The position numbers and the translations under genes were made by a program. A DNA stretch of 25,886 nucleotides, taken from positions 1 through 25,886 of the IMG/VR virus record IMGVR_UViG_3300042691_009502; one strand, 5' to 3'. This document shows, piece after piece, positions 15,854 through 24,172 of this stretch (positions are counted from its first letter, which is position 1; every line of letters begins with the position of its first letter). The notes under the pieces were generated by a model. That model did no database searches, was not told where the DNA came from, and worked only from the letters and a program-made list of their open reading frames with translations. Source of the DNA: a virus.

Positions 15854-18613
15854 ATGAGAGGATTAGCAAAATTTTTAGTAGAAACAATATTGGGAGAAGC
15901 GGCTAAGGTAGACAAAGTGGTTGTTGTCTATTCAGGCCGCTTTCAACCATTTCATAAGGGTCACTACGCAACGTATGACCATTTGGTTAAGAAGTTCGGA
16001 AAAGATAATGTTTATATAGGAACTTCTGATGTAACCGATTCAAAAAAATCTCCATTTAATTTTAAGGAAAAGAAAGTCATTATGACAAAAATGTTTGGTA
16101 TCCCAACAAACAAAATTGTTAATGTCCGTAATCCTTATGCACCACAAGAAATACTTAATAAATTTAATGAAGATACTACTGGTTTTATAACTGTAGTTGG
16201 TGAGAAAGATGAAGCACGTTTAGGTGGTAAATATTTCATACCATATAAAGGAAAGGTAGTAGAACCTTATTTAGAAAGAGGATATGTTTATGCAGCACCT
16301 GCACAACCCAACGCTATTAGTGGAACTGATGTTCGTTATTGGTTAAGTGCTGGTAATGAGGCTGATAGAAAGAAAGGTTTTATGAAAGCATATCCTAAGT
16401 TTGATGAGCAAGTATTTAAAATGATTACTCTAAAACTTAAATCTCTTAAAGAATATATTAACGAAGAAATAAAATTAAATGTTAAGGTTGGTGATGAAAT
16501 TCTTATGGGTAAATTTAAGAACAAAAAAGTTCTTGTTAAATCCATAGGTAAAGATGAATGGGGAATGCCAACAATTAATGGTAAGAAAGCAGTAACTTTT
16601 AGAATTCCTAAAAAAGAAAATTTAAAGGAAGCAACTGGAGGAGCCGCAGGTTTTACAGCAGGTGACGAACCAGATATGTCATTTGTAGCAGATGGGCAAA
16701 AAAGAATATTAAACAAATATAAGCCTGAAAATTGGTATAAGCAAGGTGGGTATGTCCAGTTAGAAGAACCAACAGCAGATGCTATGCGTGGTAGAGGTAA
16801 AAATAAAGATAACGAATCACAATTTAGAAAAGCTATATACAAAGTAAAAAATGTAGTTCAAAGTACACTTAATCCAGCAGATGACCCTCACACTGTAGAA
16901 GATTGGCAGCAAATTAATAGAGAAACACCTTTGGAAAAACCTAAAAGATTTTGGGAACTTCCTAAAAATCAAAAACCTCAAATAATTTCAAAAGAAGATA
17001 TAAATGAAATCATTGATGAAGTTGAACAAGAATTATTAGATGAAATGGGTTTTCCTGGCGGAGCTGGTGTTGGTCTGAGTTTACCAGGTGGATATATTAA
17101 TGGAGCACCAAATCCAAAAGATGTTAAGAAATTAAAATCTAAATTGGATAAAGATGGTAGTGAAGAATACACTAAAGTAAAAGAAGATAAGATACCTGGT
17201 GGATTGGCAAAGGGAATGTCATTATCAGATATTGCAAAACATCATAATATAAGTCCACAAACTTTAAAAAATGAATTCATCAAAGGATATGCGGTTGAAA
17301 GAGAGCATACTACTGATGTAGAAGTTGCAAAAGAAATTGCATTAGACCATTTATACGAAGACCCAAATTATTATAGTAAATTATCAAAGATTGAAACTCC
17401 TTTAAGTGAGGGTTTACTTTTAGAAGGTGGTGCGTATGGACATATGGCACATCCATTTGATATTGAAATGGGTTTAACATTTGGTGACCTTAAACAAATT
17501 GTTGTAAAAGCATTAAATGGTGATTTGGAATTAGCAAGAGAAAAAACTGATGGACAGGCATTAGCAATTAGTTGGGTGAATGGTAGATTAGTTGCGGCTC
17601 GTAACAAATCACACCTAAAGAACAAAGGAGCTGGTGCTATGACAATAGGACAGGTAGCAGATAAGTTTGCCGGTAGAGGTGGATTGACGGATGCATATAA
17701 TTACGCAATGAAAGATTTATCTGCGGCAATAGCAGCATTATCCGAACCACAACGTAAAATGATATTCAAGAGTGGAAGTTGTTTTATGAATTTGGAAGTA
17801 ATATATCCAACTTCAGTAAATGTAATTCCTTATAATCAACCACTATTAGTATTTCATGGTACATTTGAATACGATAAAGAAGGAAATATAATTGGTGAAA
17901 ATCAACAAGCAGCTAGAATATTGGCTGGTATGATTAAGCAAGTAAATGCACATGTTCAATCTAAGTACACAATACAAGGACCACCAATGCAGAAACTCCC
18001 AAAATCAGAAAATCTTTCTAAACTACAAGGAAAGTACATTTCAATGATTTCAAAACTTCAATCTGAATTTGGATTAAAAGATTCCGATGGTGTGGCTGAT
18101 TATCATCAAGCATGGTGGACTAAGTTTGTAGAAAAAGGTGCAAAAAAATTAGATACACAAGAAAAAATAGGATTGGTTAAAAGATGGGCTTTTGGAGATA
18201 AATCATTCCGTATTAATACAATACAAGACCCTAAAATAAAAGCATGGGCTGAGGGAGTTGATAAACAAGACCAACAAAAAATATCAAAACAAAACTTAAT
18301 GAAGTTTGAAGAAATATTTTTAGGTGTTGGTGCAGAAGTTCTCTCATTTATGAGTTCCGTACTTACAGCAAATCCTGAATCTGCAAAAAGACAGATGGTT
18401 GGTAGATTGCAATCAACTATACAACAAGTGAAAGCAAGTGGAGACCCTAAAAAGATTGAAAAACTTAAATTAGAATTACAAAGATTAGAAGCTTTGGGTG
18501 GATTTGAAAAAATTGTACCAAATGAGGGTATTGTTTTTGTGTATAATGGTAATACATACAAATTGACAGGAGCATTTGCGCCGTTGAATCAGATATTGGG
18601 TATATTTTTCTAA
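15854..18613 (+). CDS. Multidomain protein: NadM-like nucleotidyltransferase, DUF5661-like and nucleic-acid-ligase-like domains (919 aa)
   Basis: Residues about 20-195 form a nucleotidyltransferase with SGRFQPFHKGH (27-37) and AISGTDVRYWL (154-164), closest by eye to NadM/PPAT-type adenylyltransferases. Residues about 444-512 (GLAKGMSLSDIAKHHNIS, then EREHTTDVEVAKEIALDHL) resemble DUF5661. Residues about 545-919 resemble a covalent nucleotidyltransferase/ligase: motif I K564-TDG, FMNLEVI (644-650), LLVFHG (664-669), EGIVF (891-895) and a late Lys in TYKLTG (K903). The linker at 200-440 is low in complexity. LxE motifs followed by a small residue lie near the N-terminus (LGE15/A16), at LKE259/A260 and at LLE524/G525, close to domain borders, so prohead-protease processing is possible. 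Its N-terminal FLVETILGEA resembles LLIETHLFEG in the protease itself. Substrates are unknown. Confidence 0.72.
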   Translation: MRGLAKFLVETILGEAAKVDKVVVVYSGRFQPFHKGHYATYDHLVKKFGKDNVYIGTSDVTDSKKSPFNFKEKKVIMTKMFGIPTNKIVNVRNPYAPQEILNKFNEDTTGFITVVGEKDEARLGGKYFIPYKGKVVEPYLERGYVYAAPAQPNAISGTDVRYWLSAGNEADRKKGFMKAYPKFDEQVFKMITLKLKSLKEYINEEIKLNVKVGDEILMGKFKNKKVLVKSIGKDEWGMPTINGKKAVTFRIPKKENLKEATGGAAGFTAGDEPDMSFVADGQKRILNKYKPENWYKQGGYVQLEEPTADAMRGRGKNKDNESQFRKAIYKVKNVVQSTLNPADDPHTVEDWQQINRETPLEKPKRFWELPKNQKPQIISKEDINEIIDEVEQELLDEMGFPGGAGVGLSLPGGYINGAPNPKDVKKLKSKLDKDGSEEYTKVKEDKIPGGLAKGMSLSDIAKHHNISPQTLKNEFIKGYAVEREHTTDVEVAKEIALDHLYEDPNYYSKLSKIETPLSEGLLLEGGAYGHMAHPFDIEMGLTFGDLKQIVVKALNGDLELAREKTDGQALAISWVNGRLVAARNKSHLKNKGAGAMTIGQVADKFAGRGGLTDAYNYAMKDLSAAIAALSEPQRKMIFKSGSCFMNLEVIYPTSVNVIPYNQPLLVFHGTFEYDKEGNIIGENQQAARILAGMIKQVNAHVQSKYTIQGPPMQKLPKSENLSKLQGKYISMISKLQSEFGLKDSDGVADYHQAWWTKFVEKGAKKLDTQEKIGLVKRWAFGDKSFRINTIQDPKIKAWAEGVDKQDQQKISKQNLMKFEEIFLGVGAEVLSFMSSVLTANPESAKRQMVGRLQSTIQQVKASGDPKKIEKLKLELQRLEALGGFEKIVPNEGIVFVYNGNTYKLTGAFAPLNQILGIFF

Positions 18614-18639
18614 AAAAATTGTTTTTATTTTATTTTGAT

Positions 18640-18658
18640 ATACTTATATATACAAATA
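18640..18658 (+). promoter_or_regulatory. Second copy of the 19-bp motif, before the terminase operon
   Basis: ATACTTATATATACAAATA matches the site at 15380-15398 with one mismatch and lies 13 nt before the ATG at 18672. The 58-bp gap has no clear GC-containing hairpin, so the signal here looks like initiation and not termination. Confidence 0.42.
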
Positions 18659-18671
18659 TATCGGATATAAT

Positions 18672-19352
18672 ATGTCAAAGGAATTCCAAAAAAAGTTTAT
18701 GCATCCAACTCGTAGAAAGTTGGTTAATATGGTGTTGCAGGGTGGTGATTACGAAAAAAATACTCAAATATCTTTAGCAAATACCGAAGTAAAACAAAAA
18801 AGAGAAGTTGGTGAGGTTTGGACTGATTCAGATGGAAAAACTTGGGAACAAAAAGAATATGGTAAAGTAAGAATAAATGAACTATCAGAAACTATGTCTG
18901 AAGTTAGAGATTACCTATCTAAATTGAACACTTGTAAATCTGAAGATTGTAATACAATTAAATTAAGTAGAGCTGATAAAAAACTTATATCTAAAACTGG
19001 ATATTGTGCAACTTGTTTAGGTAAGAGAGAAACTCTTATAAAAATAGATGGATTGTGGGAACAATATGAGCACTATAAAATGTTAAATAACATTATATCA
19101 AAGGGAAAGGATATTTTAGATAAATTACATCAAGCTTATAAAGATGCAAAGCAAGAATATGAATTTGTGCATGAAGATGGTAAGATTGAAAAGTGGGTAT
19201 TGGAAAAAGATGTAAATGAAATTAAAGCTGAAATTCTTGCCGATATTACATTTTATGAAGGTGAGGTTGAACAAGCTAAAAAATGGAGAAAAGAAGCTTG
19301 GGAAAAACTTAAAGATAAAAACTACGATTTAGTTAAACCACCAGTAGACTAA
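18672..19352 (+). CDS. Zinc-finger-like protein directly upstream of the terminase (226 aa), possible small terminase or packaging factor
   Basis: I do not recognise a named family. Four cysteines (C88-x4-C93 and C112-x2-C115, the second pair in GYCATCLGKRE) look like a zinc-binding treble-clef or ribbon. A Lys/Glu-rich helical C-terminal half (about 125-215) probably forms coiled coil. The N-terminus is basic (FQKKFMHPTRRKLVNMVLQ) and could bind DNA. The stop and the terminase start share TAATG, so the two proteins should be made together. In T4 the gene directly upstream of 17 is the small terminase 16, so the position fits a packaging role. The sequence does not prove it; a structural or regulatory zinc protein is the alternative. 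Confidence 0.7.
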   Translation: MSKEFQKKFMHPTRRKLVNMVLQGGDYEKNTQISLANTEVKQKREVGEVWTDSDGKTWEQKEYGKVRINELSETMSEVRDYLSKLNTCKSEDCNTIKLSRADKKLISKTGYCATCLGKRETLIKIDGLWEQYEHYKMLNNIISKGKDILDKLHQAYKDAKQEYEFVHEDGKIEKWVLEKDVNEIKAEILADITFYEGEVEQAKKWRKEAWEKLKDKNYDLVKPPVD

Positions 19353-20953
19353 TGGCTCAGAATTTAGGAATAACACAAAAGAAATCTTTAAAAGAGATTA
19401 TAGCTGAAGAATACAAAAAGTGCGCTAGTGACCCTATCCACTTTATGAAAAAATATTGTATGATTCAACATCCGGTGAGAGGTAAGATACCTTTTCACCT
19501 TTTCCCATTTCAGGAAAAAACTTTAACTGAATTTGCTGGAAATAGATTTAATATAGTTCTTAAATCAAGACAAACTGGTATCTCAACTCTTTCAGCTGGA
19601 TATGCACTTTGGAAAATGTTATTTAATACGGATTTTAACGTATTGGTTATTGCCACTAAGCAAGATGTAGCAAAGAACTTGGTAACTAAAGTAAGGGTAA
19701 TGCATGAGTTACTACCTAGTTGGTTAAAGGGTGGTTCTTTGGAAGATAACAAACTTTCACTTCGTTTAAATAATGGTTCTCAAATTAAAGCGATTGCATC
19801 TTCACCTGATGCAGGACGTTCTGAAGCACTTTCCTTACTGATATTTGATGAGGCTGCGTTTATTGATGATATTGATGAGATTTGGGTAGCGGCTCAATCT
19901 ACATTATCAACAGGTGGTAGTTGTATTGCACTTTCTACTCCAAATGGTGTGGGTAATTGGTTTCATAAAACTTGGTTGGGTGCTGAAGATGGAACAAATC
20001 CTTTTAACACAATTCGTTTACATTGGACAGTACATCCTGAGAGAGACCAAAGTTGGAGAGATGAGCAGGAAAAATTATTAGGACAGAAGAAAGCAGCTCA
20101 AGAGTGCGATTGTGACTTCGTATCATCCGGTGATACTGTAATTGATCCTGAATTATTGATGTTTTACAAAGAAACTTATTGTCAAGACCCAATTGAAAAG
20201 ACTGGATTTGATGGAAACCTTTGGAGATGGGAATATCCAACTGCAAATGGTTCGTATATGGTTGTAGCGGACGTAGCAAGAGGGGATGGGTCTGACTATT
20301 CAGCGTGTCATGTTATGGACATTATAAATGCAACACAGGTAGCTGAATATAAAGGTAAAATTGATACAAAAGATTTTGGAAACTTTTTAGTTAATTTAGC
20401 AACTGAATATAACGATGCTTTACTTGTTGTGGAAAACTCAAATATCGGATGGGCTTGTATTCAACAATGTATAGATAGGCAGTACAAAAATTTATTCTAT
20501 ATGAGTAAGGATTTGAAGTATGTGGATGTTGAACATCAAATGAGAAACAAATATAGAGCAGATGAAAGGGGTATGGTGGCAGGATTTTCAACTACATCTA
20601 AAACAAGACCACTTATTATTTCAAAATTAGACGAATATTTCAGAGAAAAATCAGTAACTATTCGTTCAAACCGATTAATTGATGAATTATTTACATTTAT
20701 ATTTGTGAATGGTAGAGCGGAGGCTATGAAAAGCTATAATGATGACTTGACAATGGCATTTAGTATTGGGTTGTGGGTAAGAGATACTGCACTTCGTTTA
20801 AGACAAGAAGGTATTGATTTGACTAAAAGAGCAATCGGAGGTATTTCATCTAATACTCAGCATGCTGGTGTATATGGTCCATCCGATAGAGATGATAACC
20901 ATTGGAAGATGAGAATTGGAGATGATTTTGAAGACCTATCGCAATGGTTATAA
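19352..20953 (+). CDS. 17: Terminase large subunit, T4 gp17-like (533 aa)
   Basis: This ATPase-nuclease packages DNA into the prohead through the portal and cuts the concatemer. The N-terminal ATPase shows an adenine/Q-like region (FHLFPFQEK, 48-56), Walker A SRQTGIST (72-79), Walker B LLIFDEAAF (162-170) with its catalytic Glu, and the coupling motif ALSTPNG (193-199). The C-terminal RNase H-like nuclease shows VVADVARGDGSD (D307), LLVVENSN (E361) and NDDLTMAF (D464/D465), the expected acidic triad. Length is somewhat below T4 gp17 (610). The gene is coupled by TAATG to the upstream zinc-finger gene. In T4 the next genes are tail sheath and tail tube; here a small DUF5872 gene follows and then the portal, so the tail genes have moved elsewhere. 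Confidence 0.96.
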   Translation: MAQNLGITQKKSLKEIIAEEYKKCASDPIHFMKKYCMIQHPVRGKIPFHLFPFQEKTLTEFAGNRFNIVLKSRQTGISTLSAGYALWKMLFNTDFNVLVIATKQDVAKNLVTKVRVMHELLPSWLKGGSLEDNKLSLRLNNGSQIKAIASSPDAGRSEALSLLIFDEAAFIDDIDEIWVAAQSTLSTGGSCIALSTPNGVGNWFHKTWLGAEDGTNPFNTIRLHWTVHPERDQSWRDEQEKLLGQKKAAQECDCDFVSSGDTVIDPELLMFYKETYCQDPIEKTGFDGNLWRWEYPTANGSYMVVADVARGDGSDYSACHVMDIINATQVAEYKGKIDTKDFGNFLVNLATEYNDALLVVENSNIGWACIQQCIDRQYKNLFYMSKDLKYVDVEHQMRNKYRADERGMVAGFSTTSKTRPLIISKLDEYFREKSVTIRSNRLIDELFTFIFVNGRAEAMKSYNDDLTMAFSIGLWVRDTALRLRQEGIDLTKRAIGGISSNTQHAGVYGPSDRDDNHWKMRIGDDFEDLSQWL

Positions 20954-20977
20954 AATGTAGGGTTTTGATAAATACTG

Positions 20978-20993
20978 ATATTTATGGTATATG
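20978..20993 (+). promoter_or_regulatory. ATATTTAT motif before the DUF5872 gene
   Basis: ATATTTATGGTATATG lies in the 61-bp gap after the terminase, 21 nt before the ATG at 21015. It shares the core with four other gaps in the window, which suggests a promoter that restarts transcription for the portal module. Confidence 0.38.
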
Positions 20994-21001
20994 TCAAAAT
21001 A

Positions 21002-21009
21002 AAAGGAGA
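21002..21009 (+). promoter_or_regulatory. Strong Shine-Dalgarno (AAAGGAGA), exceptional in this window
   Basis: AAAGGAGA ends 5 nt before the ATG at 21015. Every other gene start inspected here has an AT-rich leader or is coupled to the previous stop, without such a site. It fixes this start and suggests that the gene is translated at high level or was acquired from a background that uses Shine-Dalgarno sequences. Confidence 0.75.
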
Positions 21010-21014
21010 ACAAA

Positions 21015-21452
21015 ATGATTAAATTAACTAATATCCTAAAAGAAGATGAATACATAGATAAAGCGTATTCAAAAGGTGATACTCCGGCGGATAACCCAAT
21101 TGATGACTACGATGAGCTTGATGTAGAGCAAGAAGATATGGATGATTTTATCCAATATCTTAAATCTTATCAAACATCATTAGATGAAGCAAATTGTGGT
21201 TGCGTGTACGAAGCCGAATATCAGGGTAGAGAGGTAAAGTTGGGTAAACCAATGGCAGGTGATGTAAAGAAATTTAAGGTATATGTAAAAAACCCTAAGA
21301 CTGGTAAAGTTATTAAAGTAAACTTCGGTCAGAAGGGAGTTAAAATTAAAAAGAATAACCCTGGCAGGAGAGCAAACTTTAGAGCTAGACACAATTGTGA
21401 CAATCCTGGTCCAAGAACAAAAGCAAGATATTGGTCTTGTAGAAAATGGTAA
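21015..21452 (+). CDS. DUF5872-like protein with a capsid-targeting-like N-terminus (145 aa)
   Basis: The C-terminal part (about 68-145) matches what I recall of DUF5872: GREVKLGKPMAG, KKFKVYVKNPKTGKVIKVNF, and the Cys-containing end FRARHNCDNPGPRTKARYW. It is strongly basic, suggesting nucleic-acid contact. The N-terminus MIKLTNILKE resembles the T4 internal-protein capsid-targeting peptide (MKTYQEFIAE), followed by an acidic stretch (30-45). SLDE58/A59 offers an LxE cleavage site just before the mature domain. Together these suggest a packaged internal head protein trimmed by the prohead protease. It sits between terminase and portal, where T4 has tail sheath and tube genes. The activity is unknown. 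Family call moderate; packaging role inferred. Confidence 0.72.
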   Translation: MIKLTNILKEDEYIDKAYSKGDTPADNPIDDYDELDVEQEDMDDFIQYLKSYQTSLDEANCGCVYEAEYQGREVKLGKPMAGDVKKFKVYVKNPKTGKVIKVNFGQKGVKIKKNNPGRRANFRARHNCDNPGPRTKARYWSCRKW

Positions 21453-21460
21453 AATAAATT

Positions 21461-23236
21461 ATGGCAGAACAATTCCAAGACGATAGAAGTTTTTTTGGGA
21501 GACTTAAAAAACTATTTTCAACAAACGCAATCGTTACCGTTGATAAAGATGGTAAGCGTAGAGTAGTTGATGTTGAAGATAGACAAATGAATACTAACTT
21601 TGTTAATCTAAGAGATAGATACACAAAGCTCCAAAGGTCTTATTTCGAAACACATCAGGGTGCACAATCAATGGCATACCATCAAGTTCGTAGAGAACTT
21701 TTTAGAGATTATGATGCTATGGATATGGACCCAATTATAGGTTCAGCATTAGACATATATGCAGATGAATCCACAACGAAGAACGAATATGGTGATGTTC
21801 TTCAAATCAAATCAACAAATGAGAATGTAAGAGAAATGCTTCACAACTTATTCTATGATATAATGAATGTGGAGTTTAACCTATGGCCTTGGATTAGAAA
21901 CTTAGTAAAATATGGTGATGCTTTCTTAGCATTAGAGATTATGCCTGGTAAAGGTATCATTAACGTAGCACCACATTCAACCTATAACGTAGAAAGATTA
22001 GAAGGTACTGACCCAAACAATCCTGATTATGTTAAGTATAAGGTAGAATTGGATAGATTTGGTAAGAAGGAGTATGAGCAATACGAAATGGCTCACTTCC
22101 GTATGTTATCAGATACTAACTTCCTTCCTTATGGTAAATCAATGATTGAAGGTGCTAGAAGAATTTGGAAACAATTATCTCTTATGGAAGATGCGATGTT
22201 AATCCATCGTATTATGAGAGCACCTGAAAAGAGAGTATTCAAAATAGACATAGGTAACATCCCACCACAAGAAGTGGATAACTATATGCAGAAGATTATT
22301 AACAAAATGAAGAAAACTCCATTTGTTGATAAAAATACTGGTGATTACAACTTAAAATACAACATCCAAAATCTTACTGAAGACTTTTTCTTACCAGTTC
22401 GTGGTAGTGATAGTGGTACTAATATTGAAAACCTACAAGGTTTAGAATATGCAGCAATTGAGGATATTGATTATTTAAAAAATAAATTATTTGCAGCTCT
22501 AAGAGTTCCAAAGGCTTACTTATCATATGATGAGAATGTTAATGGTAAAGCTACATTGGCTGCAGAAGATGTTCGTTTTGCAAGAACCATTGAAAGAATC
22601 CAACGTACAGTTGTTAGTGAATTAGCAAAGATTGCAGTAGTTCACTTAGCGGCAAATGGTATTGAGGATTCAGAAATGACAAACTTTGAATTAACTTTGA
22701 CAAACGCTTCTACAATTTATGAGCAAGAAAAGGTTAATTTGTGGTCTGAAAAGGTTAGATTAGCATCGGATGTTAAAGCACTTAATATGCTATCATCCGA
22801 TTGGGCTTATCATAATGTATTTGGATTATCACAGGATGAGATAGATATCGAGAGAGCTAAAGTAATCTTAGACCTTAAAGATAGATTCAGACATACATCT
22901 ATTGAACAACAAGGACAGGACCCAGCTAATCCACCACAACAACAAAATGTTGAGGAAGAAATTCAAAAATTAAAAACTGAAATAGAATTGAATAGGAGTG
23001 TTGGTAGACCGAGAGAAGGAAACACTTATGGTAAAGATAAGCATCCATATGGTAGAGACCCATTGGGAGATGCAGAAAATCATAAGGAAAGAAAGAGAGA
23101 TGATAGAACTTTAAACACAAACGCTAAAAAATTGGCACGAGAATATATAAATGGGATTTCATCAAAAAAGAAGGTTTTAAACGAAAAATCGGGTATGCTC
23201 GATGAGAAAAACCTGTTGGATGATACTAAAATTTAA
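21461..23236 (+). CDS. 20: Portal protein, T4 gp20-like (591 aa)
   Basis: The portal is the dodecameric head-vertex ring through which DNA enters and leaves, and it nucleates prohead assembly. The conserved N-terminal region MAYHQVRRELFRDYDAMDMD and the following PIIGSALDIYADESTTKNEY (71-100) are characteristic of gp20-like portals, as are NVREMLHNLFYDIM, a central YGKSMIEGARRIWKQLSLME segment and LRVPKAYLSYDENVNGKATL. At 591 residues it is longer than T4 gp20 (524). The extra length is a charged, probably disordered C-terminus from about residue 485, which ends with LNEKSG and LDEKN motifs that might be trimmed. It follows the DUF5872 gene by 8 nt. A 66-bp gap with a candidate promoter separates it from the core genes. 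Confidence 0.94.
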   Translation: MAEQFQDDRSFFGRLKKLFSTNAIVTVDKDGKRRVVDVEDRQMNTNFVNLRDRYTKLQRSYFETHQGAQSMAYHQVRRELFRDYDAMDMDPIIGSALDIYADESTTKNEYGDVLQIKSTNENVREMLHNLFYDIMNVEFNLWPWIRNLVKYGDAFLALEIMPGKGIINVAPHSTYNVERLEGTDPNNPDYVKYKVELDRFGKKEYEQYEMAHFRMLSDTNFLPYGKSMIEGARRIWKQLSLMEDAMLIHRIMRAPEKRVFKIDIGNIPPQEVDNYMQKIINKMKKTPFVDKNTGDYNLKYNIQNLTEDFFLPVRGSDSGTNIENLQGLEYAAIEDIDYLKNKLFAALRVPKAYLSYDENVNGKATLAAEDVRFARTIERIQRTVVSELAKIAVVHLAANGIEDSEMTNFELTLTNASTIYEQEKVNLWSEKVRLASDVKALNMLSSDWAYHNVFGLSQDEIDIERAKVILDLKDRFRHTSIEQQGQDPANPPQQQNVEEEIQKLKTEIELNRSVGRPREGNTYGKDKHPYGRDPLGDAENHKERKRDDRTLNTNAKKLAREYINGISSKKKVLNEKSGMLDEKNLLDDTKI

Positions 23237-23253
23237 TAAAGAAAAATTTGTTT

Positions 23254-23297
23254 ATATTTATATGTGTTAGTTTATAGGGTAGAATAAATATAGGGTA
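23254..23297 (+). promoter_or_regulatory. Regulatory gap: ATATTTAT motif plus a 9-bp direct repeat
   Basis: ATATTTAT (23254-23261) is followed by two perfect copies of TATAGGGTA, at 23273-23281 and 23289-23297, 16 bp apart start to start. They end 5 nt before the ATG at 23303. The first element matches the candidate promoter core. The repeat could be an operator or a duplicated initiation region. Confidence 0.4.
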
Positions 23298-23302
23298 AGT
23301 AA

Positions 23303-24172
23303 ATGAAAAAAATTAAACACTCAAAGTTTAAGAATACTGGAGTGTTATTTGAGCTTTTGGTAAGACAAATAACGCTTGAAATTCTTAATGGCGATAAATC
23401 TGAAAACGCAAAGAAAATTGTAGCAGAATTCTTTGCTCCTAATACGGAGTTGAATAAAGAATTGAGATTATACGATATCTTATTGAAAGAAAAGTATAAT
23501 TCGGAAACAAAAGCTGATAAATTAGTGGAAACTGTTTGTGATGCTCATGCTAAATTAAATCAAATATCACTTTCCAAAGAAAAGTATAGTTTAATTAAAG
23601 AAATTTCTTCTAAGTTTAATATTGAAGAATTCCTTTCTTCTCCTATTTCTAACTATAAAGTACTAGCATCTATATATAAAGTATTTGAATCTAAAAGAGC
23701 AAGTGGATATGATATCAAAGATATCTTTAATTCTAAAATTACCTTAATAGAAAATATTACCTCCAAGCCAGCTCAACAAATTCAACCAGCTGAAGATAAA
23801 AAGTTGATTGAATCCTATAAACAACAAGACAAAGACCTTAGACTACTTACCTATAAGATTCTAGTAGAAACTTTCAACAAAAAATATACAAATCTTGATG
23901 ATTCTCAGAAGAACCTGTTGAAAGAATATATAAACAACATTTCTAATACCACCAAATTTAAAGATTACGTTGCAATTGAATTGCCAAAAATAATTTCTGA
24001 ATTAAATGGTATTAAAGCAAAATTAAAAGATAAAGTTACGCAAATTAAATTATCAGAAACTATTTCCGTTTTAGAAAAAATGAAAATTGGAAAGACTGTA
24101 TCTGATTCTCAAGTTTCATCAATTATGCTTTCTTATGAACTAATTAAGGAACTTAAATCTAAAGTAAAATAA
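23303..24172 (+). CDS. Helical protein between portal and prohead protease (289 aa), possible prohead core protein
   Basis: I do not recognise a named family. The protein is Lys- and Glu-rich and predicted mostly helical, beginning MKKIKHSKFKNTGVLFELLV, with no signal peptide, membrane segment or catalytic motif. It starts a tight run (289, 185 and 223 residues, then the protease) coupled by TAATG and 1-nt gaps. In T4 the space between portal gene 20 and protease gene 21 holds prohead core genes 67 and 68, so the position suggests a core or scaffold role. At 289 residues it is larger than either. Sequence similarity to T4 core proteins is not evident. Confidence 0.7.
   Translation: MKKIKHSKFKNTGVLFELLVRQITLEILNGDKSENAKKIVAEFFAPNTELNKELRLYDILLKEKYNSETKADKLVETVCDAHAKLNQISLSKEKYSLIKEISSKFNIEEFLSSPISNYKVLASIYKVFESKRASGYDIKDIFNSKITLIENITSKPAQQIQPAEDKKLIESYKQQDKDLRLLTYKILVETFNKKYTNLDDSQKNLLKEYINNISNTTKFKDYVAIELPKIISELNGIKAKLKDKVTQIKLSETISVLEKMKIGKTVSDSQVSSIMLSYELIKELKSKVK

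Noticed and set aside
16336-18561. Long antisense open frames inside the 919-residue protein gene and elsewhere
   Set aside because: They lie opposite clearly conserved domains, are rich in Ser/Phe/Leu/Ile as expected for reverse-strand reading of AT-rich genes, and show no family motif.
18614-18640. A7/T5 stretch after the 919-residue gene as a terminator
   Set aside because: The possible hairpin contains only A-T pairs and is no better than expected in such AT-rich sequence.
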